Shown piece by piece: positions 1 through 12,170 of a stretch of 64,000 nt of DNA (positions are counted from its first letter, which is position 1; each line of letters opens with the position of its first letter). The position numbers and the translations under genes are program-made. The stretch comes from Thunnus maccoyii (taxonomy: Eukaryota > Chordata > Actinopteri > Scombriformes > Scombridae): assembly GCF_910596095.1 (NCBI RefSeq), contig NC_056534.1, positions 16,257,490-16,321,489 of the forward strand, written 5' to 3'. Below the pieces are notes generated by a model that was given only the letters and a program-made list of their open reading frames with translations, was not told where the DNA came from and did not search any database.

Positions 1-74
1 AAGCTTGGAGGATAACTCAGTGTGTTTTTCTATTCACATGTTGACTTTGCTGCCCTATTTTTTAATTACCAAAG

Positions 75-2391
75 ACAAATGACAGTGACCATGGGAAACC
101 AGTTGGTGGAGTGCCAGGAGTGCCATAACCTGTACCACCAGGACTGTCATAAGCCTCAAGTGACAGACAAAGAAGTTAATGACCCACGACTCGTGTGGTA
201 TTGCGCCCGCTGCACCAGGCAAATGAAACGTATGGTGAGGAATGTTAATTATATTCCAGTATCTACTTTGTGCTCATTTGGAGCACATCATCACTGATAA
301 GATGACTAGTCAGTGCTGTTAACAGGTTCTGGTTTTGTTTCCATGGTCTAAAACTAACTATTTTGGTTTGTCCACAAGGCCCAGAAACCTCCACAGAAGC
401 CGTCCCCTGCCTCTGCATCTTCAGCACCAGTTGTAAAAGATACACTAGTGAAAAAGGCAGAGTTTAAAACTAAGCCCGACACAGCCAGCACCTTCCAAGC
501 CTTCAAAAGAACAGAAGTAAAGGTATGTGTTAATTCATTACAGTTATCTCAGTGGATTAGACTGTAAAAACATGCAAGACTGTATGTATACAAGTCAAAC
601 TGCTGAATAGTTAACAAAATTTTTGCCAACCTTTTTGATTTATAATCATTTGTTGTATATCATTTATGTTCCTTTTTCACCCTCACATCAAGCAAAAACT
701 AGGATTCTGCATCTTTAAGTTATTATTGATAGCAAGTGAGAGAAGAGCAATTGCTGTCAATGTGCAAAACCGCTCTAAAAGGCTTCTGCTGCTTGGATAG
801 TCTACCAATACACTATAGTTTCTCCAGAGGGAATGAATTTAAAACTTTTCAGAGGACTTTAACTTAGTGGAGTTCACCACCAAGTTATTTTGACAGAAAA
901 CATTTTGCCTTGTAGCCAGCAATTTCATTATGTTAATACAAGCTAGAGTGGGAATGCTTTTTTAAGCACAAGTATTGCCCAAGTAGGCAAGTTGAGGCAT
1001 TATCTAGCTTGCAGATAACTTTCACTGATTGACATATCTTGATACATATGTATTTGTTTTACTACACAGTAATCTGAAGATATGTTTATTTGATATGTAA
1101 GCCAAAGAATACTTTGTTATAGTACATTATAAATAGAAAACTACATCAACTGGTGGTAACTTGTCTGTATGTAATGTATCAAATATGTTGCCCTCTCACA
1201 ATGTGTTTTCCTTTAGGGATAGCTTAAAAGAAAAATGTCACCCTTCACACGTCAGTGTTTCTGATTACATTATCATGCATTTCTGAACTTCTTTTTTCTG
1301 TTTAGTGGTATGCACACTAGGTGACAAGCTAATTGTACTGATGCATATTTTATTTGTACAAAGTGTAGTAGTTGACAAATCGGACTGTTGGTGGGGTACA
1401 CCACAGATAAATTATACCAATTAGATGAGGAAATGCACTGAACCTTGCACAGATATGATATGCATTTAAAGGTGGACTATTTATCTTGCCTTAAATAGTA
1501 AATGAGCTACACTCATTTACAAAATATGAGCTCTGCTGGTTTCTCTCGCTTGAAATGTCACATATACCTACAAACATCAACCTCATTGAGAAGGGCATTG
1601 CAGAAACTATGGATTGCCTGTCTAAAAATGATCATTTCAACACAGTCACACTGATGATAGTGCATAGACTTTATCAAACAATTATAAACACTTGTATTCA
1701 AGTGAAAAGATGTTGAAGTCGGCATCAAAATCAAAACATTAGAATTAGAAAAGATGGTAAAAATCTGTTCAATTGGTTTTGCGCTGTGGTAATTGTGGTA
1801 ACTGTATATCATTTCATGTAGACATCCACAACATCAGCCAATCCCCCCAGCAGCAACTCCTCCTCCTCAGGCAGTGGTCTTACAGGCTGGGCTGCATTCG
1901 GCGCCAAGACAAGTCCTTCACTTCCTGCCAGCTCCAAACTGGGTTCCTCAGGAGCAAGTGGGAGCAGCAAGACCTTGACCACTCCCTCTGGACAGAAACC
2001 CGTTGGGCTGTCTGGGCTAGCGGGAGCAAAGTCTGGACTTGGGGGCGTGAAGATGCCTGGCGGCGGCAACGGAAACGGTTCTAGCCAGGTGCCTCTGAAA
2101 CCTCCTCCACCCCTGACACTGGGTAAGCAGCCACTGAACCGGTCATCAAGTGGTGAAAGTCAAGGAAAAGGTTCTTCTTCATCAGGGGCGGGCTCCCCGA
2201 GTGGCTCCCAGGCAAGCGCAGGAGGAAACGGAGGGTCCAGCAATAATGGAGGAGGTAACGGCAACAATGGAAATGGGTCAAAGGCTCCACCAGGGGACAA
2301 AGCACCAACATCCCAAGAGTCCCAACTTAACGCCATGAAACGGTTACAACTGGTGAAGAAGAAAGCAGCACAGAAGAAACTTAAGAAATGA
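75..2391 (+). CDS. ints12: Integrator complex subunit 12 (3' part, three exons)
   Basis: INTS12 is a nuclear subunit of the Integrator complex, which cleaves nascent snRNAs and promoter-proximal transcripts. Visible coding exons are 75-234, 379-522 and 1822-2391 (stop TGA). All junctions are GT-AG and keep frame: the first exon begins with the last base of a split codon and the later joins are phase 0, giving 290 codons before the stop. The first exon carries the second half of a PHD finger (ligands in [15 protein letters not shown] and WYCARC). The second exon contains [10 protein letters not shown]. The last is Ser/Gly/Asn-rich with [11 protein letters not shown] and [13 protein letters not shown], and ends in the basic tail [18 protein letters not shown], matching vertebrate INTS12 as I remember it. 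The 5' exons, including the start codon and the first PHD ligands, lie left of the window. It converges with arhgef38, as in mammals. Confidence 0.95.
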
Positions 2392-2440
2392 GTGGAGGTA
2401 GAAAGAAACAAAGAGGAGTAGGAGGTGTGAGTGAGTAGAA

Positions 2441-2446
2441 AATAAA
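2441..2446 (+). terminator. ints12: Candidate ints12 polyadenylation signal AATAAA
   Basis: A canonical AATAAA lies 50 bases after the ints12 stop codon. It would give a very short 3'UTR. Alternative signals further downstream cannot be excluded. Confidence 0.55.
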
Positions 2447-2753
2447 AGCTTAAACAGTGTGGACTTAGTTCCAGAGCATTATGTTTGTATTACAAGTCTG
2501 TACATGGAGTAACACCATCCATTCAAATACTTGAATCTTACTTTGTGTAAATGCTGCTGGACTCTGTGTGCCTCGTTATGTCCTAACCAATGTAACCAGT
2601 GAAAAAGTGAAGTCACTTTTTATCAACAAATGTCATTAAATATCCACTTCTTTTCAAACTGGATGGCAGTAGCAGTGACTATATAGTGTGTGAGTCATTC
2701 TATTCTGCGGGACACATGGAGAGTAGATCACATTAGTTATCATAGAAGACATC

Positions 2754-2804
2754 TTTATTCATATAATTGATAAAATATAAAAGACATTTATAGATTTCTT
2801 TATT
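2754..2804 (-). terminator. arhgef38: Candidate arhgef38 polyadenylation signals
   Basis: On the minus strand AATAAA occurs at 2804-2799 and at 2759-2754, 500-550 bases after the arhgef38 stop at 3304-3306. Either would place the 34-bp tandem repeat at 2820-2955 inside the arhgef38 3'UTR. Which one is used cannot be told from sequence. Confidence 0.45.
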
Positions 2805-2819
2805 TTGCATTCAGATATC

Positions 2820-2955
2820 ATATACTTCATTTGTAAATCATTTCACATATAACATTTACTTCATCTATAAATCATTTCATATATAACATTTACTTCATCT
2901 ATAAATCAGTTCACATATAAAAATTACTTCATGAATAAATCATAGTCAATATAAA
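2820..2955. repeat. 34-bp tandem repeat, four copies
   Basis: Four consecutive 34-base units start at 2820, 2854, 2888 and 2922. They share the core TTACTTCAT...AAATCA...ATATAA. Units 2 and 3 differ at about three positions and unit 4 is the most diverged. The array is AT-rich and lies between the convergent ints12 and arhgef38 ends. Confidence 0.9.
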
Positions 2956-3303
2956 CTCAACACTGTAGTACAAAGTGCTCAGTACAGTGGCCAGTATTTT
3001 CCTACCATTACCCGTGTTTATCACAGATTATTGGTCAAGTCACATTGGTGAGCTCTCTTATGATCTTCTAAAGGCAAAGCAGATTTGACATCAACACTTT
3101 TGGTATGAAACATCTGATAAGTTCTAGTGATGCCTAGTGCAATTGTCACTTTCACAAAGCAGAAATGCAACACGATTTACAGTCAGGACATTCTGTTTCA
3201 ATGATGTATTAAAGTTTGTTTAAAATGCTACAGGTTGATGTTAATTTGGTCTTCTGGATGGTTTGGTTTCTGGATATCCTATGCATAAAGACAGGGGCTC
3301 TAT

Positions 3304-6300
3304 TTATGCATAGGACATCCTGCCAAGGTAGTTAGCAGGGACATATCCCTTCTGTCCATTTGCCTCAGCTAACCACCACTCCTTATTACCTCCCAGGTCA
3401 CAAAACTTGAGGATGCGGACATGCTGGTACTCCTGCAAGGTCAGCTCCTGGTCACAGCGGGCTTGAAATGCATACACAGCATAGAACTGTGGAAAGAGAC
3501 ATAAATCAGACGGCATCCGAGGTTAAACAAATCTACAAATCTTCCGTTTGAAAAATGGACCATATCTTTGTTCAGCTTACTTTGATTTTTTTTTGGGAAA
3601 CCATTCAACTGCACAAAGGTACATTTAAGAGCAGCTGACAATTACAAACTACTATTTTGGGGAGAAAAATAACAAATATCAAATCTTAAATTGCAGACAT
3701 CACTAAAGTGTGTTCTCCTGTAAATCCAGAAGGTGGCACTGTTTATTAACGTTCTGCATGGGCAAACTGTTACTACAGGCCCAATTTTTATTGATTACAA
3801 GACACCAATAAGTGTCATGTAATGATGAAGATCAGAGGGATATTAGGTAGTCATAGTGGATGAAGACATGACTATAAGGAGGACAAAGCCCAGGTGTTTG
3901 TTGAAGCCAGAGTGACAGCACCATCATCATTTAATATCATTCAAGCCATATAATTTCAATGAATGCTGAGATACTGTAAAACTGTCAAATGTGCTTCCAC
4001 AGCAACAGAACTTCAGCTCAACCTGTTTATATACATACACATTACAGTTTTACTGTCTCTCTATAGTAACAACCATCATAAAGGTGGATGCTCCTCTGTG
4101 AGGACACACTAATGGCCCTCTGAAATCCCTGTTAAAGTTACATTGCTTGCTGAGCCATTATTTTTATTTTAATTATGAGGTGTGTAGTGTCTCAGTTCCA
4201 TCCCTTATGTCAGTGGTTATGAACTTTTTTGGCTCGTCACAGGTTGCATATGTCTGAAATGTTAGCTGTTAAACCAAAGAATGATTTTCACTTCTCATAC
4301 TGATTTTTTCAGTAATTTGCAGAGGCCTAAAGAGAGCCGCTTCTGAAATTATGATAGTGCTTCGTTTGTTCGTTTTATAATGTGTTTGTCTGTGCACACA
4401 CTTTGTGTGTGTGTAGCCTTGCTGCAACTGTTGATTTTGCAAAACTTTGCAAATGACATTAGCCCTTTTGACTGAGTGTTCTTAAAGTGTCAACAAAACT
4501 GAGCTGATGAAGAATCTCTTCTTTTCAGTTCCTCTTCAATACAGATTTTTTTACCCTATCTCACCAATGCTAAGCAATGCAGTACCTTAAAATGACATCC
4601 ATATGTTGCAAGAAAACAAAAGAATCACATATAAGGCACAATACACACCTGCTGAGCCTCTTTGTCCAGTGTGTCCTCCTGGTCTTCAGGGCTCTCCGGC
4701 TCCCCCTGCAGTCCAGAAAGGGTTGAGCTGCTGTCGGTGGTGTTAAGACTGAAACTGAGCAGGCTGCTGCTGCCACTGCCTGACACAAACAGGCTGAGGT
4801 CATCGAAGTCCTCATCCGCCATGGCAGGCGGCTGCTGCTGTTGCTGCTCTTTGGCCATCTGGCCTGCCCGCTGCGAGTCCCTCAGAGGGTTGTACTGCTT
4901 CAGGAATGTGGAGTAGACATAACCCTGTGTACCTAATAGTGACACAACAGGACAGTTTGTCAGAATGCCTGAAGTCTGGTCAGTTTTAAAGTTGGTACAC
5001 CCAAATTCTAAAATTCAGTATCTAGCCATGGGGATGGTTTTTGTTTTTAATTTGTCCAGGTTTTGAGATGTCCATCTCTGAGATGGCTGCCTCCACCCCA
5101 ATGCAATGGACGGATGTTATTCTCTTTTGGTAACACTTTGTTTTGCAGGTCCCTTAATTTTATACTAATTTTCTGGAAATTTGCAGTGTAATTTGCCAGT
5201 ATGTAAAGGTTCATTTTTAGGAAATGTCACAGAAGGGGTAGTGCAGTTTGTTACAAATTATAAGAAAAAAACAGAAAAAATTGTTAAATTGGTTTAGTAG
5301 GTAGGTACCTACTCATTATATTTGGATTCATATGTAGTTCTTACTTTGCAAAAAAAATATTTAACTGACATAAATACTCAATTTTCCTTGTGTAGTTTTG
5401 TGTGTTACAGATTATTTCTTGAAAAAAATCTATACATTTCTCTTATACTACCAAATTACAGAGCCTAAGCTACTTTTAGGAAATTGTTGAAAAAAATGTC
5501 CTGGAAATTAGTAGGAAAGTAAGTCTTCTATATAGCTCACTTGCTGTAGCCTCATATGTGAATATAGATCGCTTGACACACAAAACTATACACTAAAAAG
5601 TATGTTTTTAAGAATTGTTAAGAATCCAATTTACTATGAATTTTTCAAATTAAAAACATATAATCCACAACTTTTTTCCATTTTCTTTTCTTTCTTTCTA
5701 ATTTGTACCAAATTGCACCAAAATGTTTTTCTAACTATTAACAGTTATATACATACCTGCAAATTACTTGTTTCGTTTTTTCATAGTTTGGGTGAACCAA
5801 ACCTTTAAATCTAACAGTCTAACAGTAAAGTAATTACAGAATAATTTAAAATAAAATAAATGGCCATAATTTCTAAAGGATAAACATTAAGACTGAAAGC
5901 TAGAGCTACAGCATTTGCTTACACAATCTTAAATCCAGTTGCAGTGAGACACCTGAAGAGTGTGTAAATATGAGGCAAACATATTCATAGTGTTGATATC
6001 AACAGACGAATGAACAACTTCCTGGGAAAGCTTGTAATCCCAGAGGAAAAGACAAGTCTGTGAAGAATGTACTTCGTACCAAGAAACGTACACACTTTTT
6101 TTTCTAGACCTCATGAAAAAGAACTTGTTATTGCAGAGTACAGAGAGGCATACAAACGGCATCTCTCCATCCTTGTTTCTGAATACCCAGAGGGAGAGGC
6201 TTTGTACTCTAACACTGCTTACAACGTGCAGTGGTTTGTTCCAAACAAGACGTTGGGATCGCAGGTGCCTCAGCGAGATGTAGAGGGAAGATGGAGACAA

Positions 6301-9300
6301 GCTATGGAGTTGGCCCTGTTGTGAGGCAACCATCTCCAGAGGAAGGCACAGAGGTACCAGCAACCATGACATCACAGGAACTCCTGGGACTGATTCTTGT
6401 GTGCTGACTTGTCAGTGTCAGAAAGTAAAGTTTGGTGTGTCTGCACAGCCTCAGTCATCTAATAAATGCAGGTCTATTTACAGAGGAAAGCTATACCTAC
6501 CATACCTGCAGATGATCTAGTGTGATAACTTTATTCACCTTGTATGTCTTACTAACAGTATGCGCCAAGAGCTACCTCTGCCCCAAGGGTCTATGTCCTT
6601 ATGCATGCATACACATACACACACTTGCCTCCAGTGTGAACCAGCCAGCGGCTGCTACTGCCTAATGGGTCTGTGTCCTCCAGCAGGGCCACCAGCTCTC
6701 CCTCCAGCAGGCTGAGGTCCTGCTCCTGGCAGCCATTACACTTCCTCTTCAGCTGATACAGACGGTTCAGTGGATATTCTGCCAGCAGCCAGGCACGCTG
6801 TTCCTCGGTTTGATGCTGTACCTCTGGCATCTGGAGGACAGCACAACAAAAAGGGATGTTGGTGTAAATATTTGAAGTGGGTATGGTGTGTGTGGGCTCA
6901 TGTAGGCCTGCTGTTGGTTATCAGTACACAAGAGTATTCGAAGAAGGAGGGACTATTAAATAGATTTACTCAAACGTCCAAGCACAAACACTATGTACAG
7001 ATGTGTATGCATATGTGTGCACCTTCTACACACACAATCAGGAGATATATTGTACAAGTGTCAAGGGACTGGTACCTGGTGGAGCTATGGGTTGCCAAGT
7101 ACCCTAGTTAATCACAGACTGGAACTGTTCTCTGTGTCTGCCTTTGATGAGACTTATAGCTCCTCATTTATGACTTGGAATTTTTTCAAAAAATTGTGGA
7201 AAACTCAAAAGAATATGTGGAACTTTTGTTTTAACCTGAAAGACTTTGAGTTGTTTCCAGATGCTTACACTTTACACTATACATTATACTAGATCATTTC
7301 CCCTGCCACTTTTTTTACCGTAATTTTCTTGTCTCGTTGTCTCTCAAAGCTGACTTTTCGCTCCATTAACTTCTGTGCGTTATCCTTGACAAAAGTCAGA
7401 TTGTTCAGTTCATCCATGATGCTGTTCTGCACTTCAGTGATGTTTGACAATGGAGCCTGCAAAAGCAAATGTAACACATTTCAGATTAAATATTAAATAC
7501 ACAAAAAATGCAATATGTCTAATAATGTGAATCATGTGAGGGATCCTCACCGGTAGCTGATGTATGGATGGAGCACGGAGTAGTATTTTATCCGTCAGCT
7601 CTCTCAGTAAGGCCACTAGATACACCACACAGTTGGTTAGGATAGTATAGGCGGCCATATTGAACCTCTGCAACTCCTCCACTAGCAGGGCATTGAGAGC
7701 TTCATAGTCCCTCCTGGCAGGGCCAGGCGGGTCCTCTGACACCAGTGAAGTAGAGGAAGAAGTGGTGGATGCAGAAGATGAGGACGAAAAAGAGGAAGAG
7801 CGCTCCAGGCGGCTACAGTAATCCAGTAATTTGTCATAACGTTTCTGAATGAGCTTCTGTGGGGCTGTGAACATGCCCTGTAGGGAGGAGAGGGGGGCGA
7901 GGACCAAGCGCTCCATACTGTCTTTCTGGGAGAAGAAAACAATGAGGTGGCAAATGATGAATAGAGATATACAGTATTAGTATTCTGTGGTATGTATTCT
8001 ATACATAATAGGTACTTTATGTGTTCTTCTGTGTGTTTTATATGATTTTTTTGTAATGTCTGAACTATGAAATCTCTTGTTTTTAGTAAAGTATGCCTTA
8101 ACATTACCCTTGATAACATAAGAACAGCAGAGCTGCTACAGCTTAATTTGCTTGCAGACAAACAGGAGGTTGGTGATGTTGTTCAGCTACGGAAAAACTT
8201 CAGCAGACTTATCTATTATAGTGAGGAGCATGTAATGGGTAGTACTATACATAAAATAGAAAGAACTCTTCGTTTGGTGAAAATGTTCTGCTTCCTGAAA
8301 GCATCTATCAGTTACAGCTGTCATGTTTTGATTGTGGCAGACACAATGGAGTTCTTCCATACAAAATAAGTCTGTTGCTTTTCTTCAGACTGGTGCAATT
8401 GTGTCTGCACCTACTTTGTAAAACTCATTACAGATTTAGGATTGAGGGACTGCCGAATTGCTGCAGCGAAGCACTACCACACAAAGAATCATATTCAAAG
8501 GCACAGTTATCTCAGAATTGTGCAATTCGCAGAGAGAGGAGGCAGGAATGGGAAGGTGGCAGGGATACTGCACGATCCACTAGAAAGGTTAGAGGCATAG
8601 TAGAAGGGGATGAATATAATGGACAAAAGACATCTAGCTATGGATAAAGTGGCAGACGAGTCACAGTGGGAGAATGGGAGGTCATGAAGGAACAGGACAG
8701 AAAAGCAATGACAGACACCAGTACAGATGATCCAGGGAGTTAAGGGAAGAGGGGAAAGCTGAATAGTAAAGTGCACCCTAAGTTAAACTGATGATGCAAC
8801 TGCATACGAAAACAATAGAAACACAATGTTTTGTCATTTTCATTGTGAAGTACAAAAATGGCCATACTTACAAAGTGCTTATAGGGGTCATTGCCATTAC
8901 TGTGCGATGATCCGTTTGTGTCATTTTTGTTTGGCTCCTTGATGACGTTCTCCATGTCCTGGACCTTCTGAACAGCTACAGACACCATCTCCTACAGAAA
9001 AAAAACACCAAGAAAAAAAGCCTCAGACCACAAGGATATTTCAAGTGATTTAAATATGCACATGGTACATGCACTTGCACGCAAAGACCTACCTGAGTGT
9101 GCTGCAGGTAAAACTGGACATTCTTGACCAGCTGCCTCACAGCTTTCTCCAGACTCCTGAACAGCTTCTCTTCTCTATCAAATATTTCATCTCTCACCTA
9201 CAAAAAGAAAATATGAAACTCCAAATTTCTACACTTTCAAATACCACCGACTAAGCATCCCAAATAGTAGCAAATTGAATGAATAATGCAACTTTAGGTC

Positions 9301-12097
9301 AGAAATTTGTTTTTCTTTACAACTGTAAAAAAAGAAAAAAGTAAATTCTCACTCTATTTTACCTGTGGTTCAACTCCAGTGAGGATCTTGAGATAGCCAG
9401 CAAACCTATCGCCTTTCTTTCGGATGGAGTGGATGTTGAATTTGTGTAGTTTGCCCCTCAGTGTGCCTTCATCTTCCAGCCTCTTATACTTCATAACTGA
9501 GAGTAGACGGGAATATGAGACCAAAATTGAAAGGATTATGTTTGAAAAGATATGGAATGGACAGGATAGGAGATGATTTAGCAGGGCAACTAATATAATT
9601 TGCACTTGATAAATAGACAGAAATGACAAAATATTGTTTTGTATGTCCTAGTGTTTGTAACCTTACCTATATCCTTGCGTCTCTTGAACTCGTTGATGTT
9701 AACATTTATGATCTTGGCAGCAGTGAAAGCCTCTTGCAGTGGCCGAAAGTCAGGGTGGTTTTCAGGTGTGGCCTGCCACAGCTCACTAAGCAGCAACGGG
9801 TACTTCATGATCCTCTGGACAGGTTTGATGAGGAGTGAACCCATGTCCAGCAAGTTGGGTTTCCCTCTGTGACAATAAGCATATTATCAATGTAATAATT
9901 ATAACCTATACAGTATATGAAAGTACAGTAAATCTGGTATGGGATTCAGTATTTGCAACATGTAAAGATTTCATTACAGCGTACTTACTCTTGGTCATAG
10001 ATTTTTCTGTGATAAAAAAGACAAAATGAAATCACCATTAAATATCATACAATTTTAATGATGATCTTTAGAATATCATGGAAGTTAAAAATAATTTAAA
10101 AAATATTTGGAGGAAGTGACTTGACTTACTTCAGTGCTAATACACACGTGGTGAAATGTTGCTTTATTTCTTCCTCTTTTTCATAGGATTTGAGTGACAT
10201 ATTGGCATCGTCATGATGGTAACAATAAATCTTATATACGTCTTCTAAAGCTGCCTTCGCCTGGATGAATACTTCTCCTTCAAATAAACAGGAAACATGA
10301 GATTTTTCATCCAGTATTAACCAGAGATGTAAATGTTAACAGATTATAAAATCAGGCAATCAGAAGGAGTGAAACTGGCGTTACCTATAACAACTGCTTC
10401 TGGATCAGGGTCAGCCATGGCCTCCTGCAGTCTTTGGAGGAGTGCGGCAGATACTTCACACACTGTCTCCATGTTGGTGAACAGCCGATCTATATCTACA
10501 ACCTAACAGAAGATAAGGAAACTATGGTGAAAATTATGGACTCAATGCGAATAGAACAATCAAAATCTCCTAATAGTTAATTTTATGTCAAAGTATCGAT
10601 CAACTTGAATCTTTAGTCACTGTAAAAATGAACTGTCATTAATATTACTTCAAGTTATTCAGCACTTTATTTGGATATCGCAATCATGACTTGTGTGTTT
10701 GTAGAAAGTCTTCCATGTTTAAAGTGGTAATTTTGTGAAAAGTTGTCTGCAGATGTTCAGTGTCTTGATAAGGGTTCATGTTATGGTTGGTTGCGGGTTA
10801 AGTTGGTGAGCATGCACCAAATCAGCCATTAAGTATTGTTAAACATTAACTTTTTGTTAGCACATAGTTGAGCATTAACATTACACTATACAAATTAAAT
10901 CAGACCAAGTAAAATAATATAATTTAAACAAACTACAGACTATTTGTGCTGTCGTAGTGTGTGTTAGTTGGGTTGATACCACACTGACTGAACCCACAAA
11001 AAGTGTGAGTTTTGAAAAGCATCTACCACCATCTACCTGCATGTTTCTCAGAGGCTGAACCACCTCTCTGATGCACAGTTCCAGGTCAGTGAGGTAGTCC
11101 TTTTCTGTCTGCATAAGCTCCTGAATGACCTTTGCCCTACGGTTCATCTTCCTCAAACGGATCTCCTCTGGGTCCAGTGCAGGGGAGGGGGGAGTTGACA
11201 AGTCATGTGGTGTCATTTTCTCTGAGGGAAAAAGATAAATTATGGTAAACATAGATGTAAATAAGCTTAGGTGTCATATACCAATTATCCTAATGAGTTC
11301 ATCAAAGGTTTTACAAGTTCTTATAAAATAATAATGTAAACATAAACCTACATTTAGCTGTAAATCTGCATTTTCCAAAAAGTATATTTTTGCCAACATT
11401 TCAAGCCATCTGTGACACATATGCATCTGCTAAAATGCTGGTAAACACCCTGGCCCTGTGGGCTGTGCATGCTTGGAAAAACATACATCTCTTTTAACAC
11501 ATCCGCTTGATGCCTGAGCAGCCATCGATATTTCACGGTGATCTAATTATTTTGACTGAAGTGCCAAAGGCCTCACTTAACATGCCAGTCAGGCTCGCTA
11601 CTCTTTTTTTATTGCTCTTCTGCCTAATCAGTCTGTGACTGCTCTGTGCTTTGCATGGCAGGCAGGAGTGTCTGTTCAGAGGAGAGGGATGCTTCCTCAC
11701 TGCCTAATCGACGCCACGCACCACTTCCTCCTCTGGGGGGAGAGAGTGATGAAGAGAGAGAGAGGGAGTGAGTGAGTGAGCGAGGGATGGATAGAGGCAG
11801 GGAGGGAGACAGAAGGCTGCGAGGCCCGTGTCAGGTTACGGAACTAATCGTGCCGCTGATGTAATGCTACGGCGTGCTCAGGCATTCCATCTGCTCAGGC
11901 TGGGAGTGCGGGGGGGGAGTGGCACACAATGATGAACACACACCTACATATGCAAAGACACACACATGCTGACACGGATTCACACAGGTGCACAAACGCA
12001 CGCACATATACGCAGTTATGCTTGTACACACAAACCATTTCACCATAGTCCATCAGCCTCAGCTTACTCATTTCCCACACATGCACAAATACTGTAT

Positions 12098-12170
<73 letters not shown>

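Noticed and set aside
1809-2411. Minus-strand ORFs of 60-86 codons antisense to ints12
   Set aside because: They are frame shadows of the GC-rich last ints12 exon, whose plus-strand translation matches the family.
7682-8647. ORFs in the arhgef38 intron at 7926-8871 on both strands
   Set aside because: The minus-strand one overlaps a real exon in the wrong frame and the plus-strand ones lack motifs, splice context or composition typical of protein.
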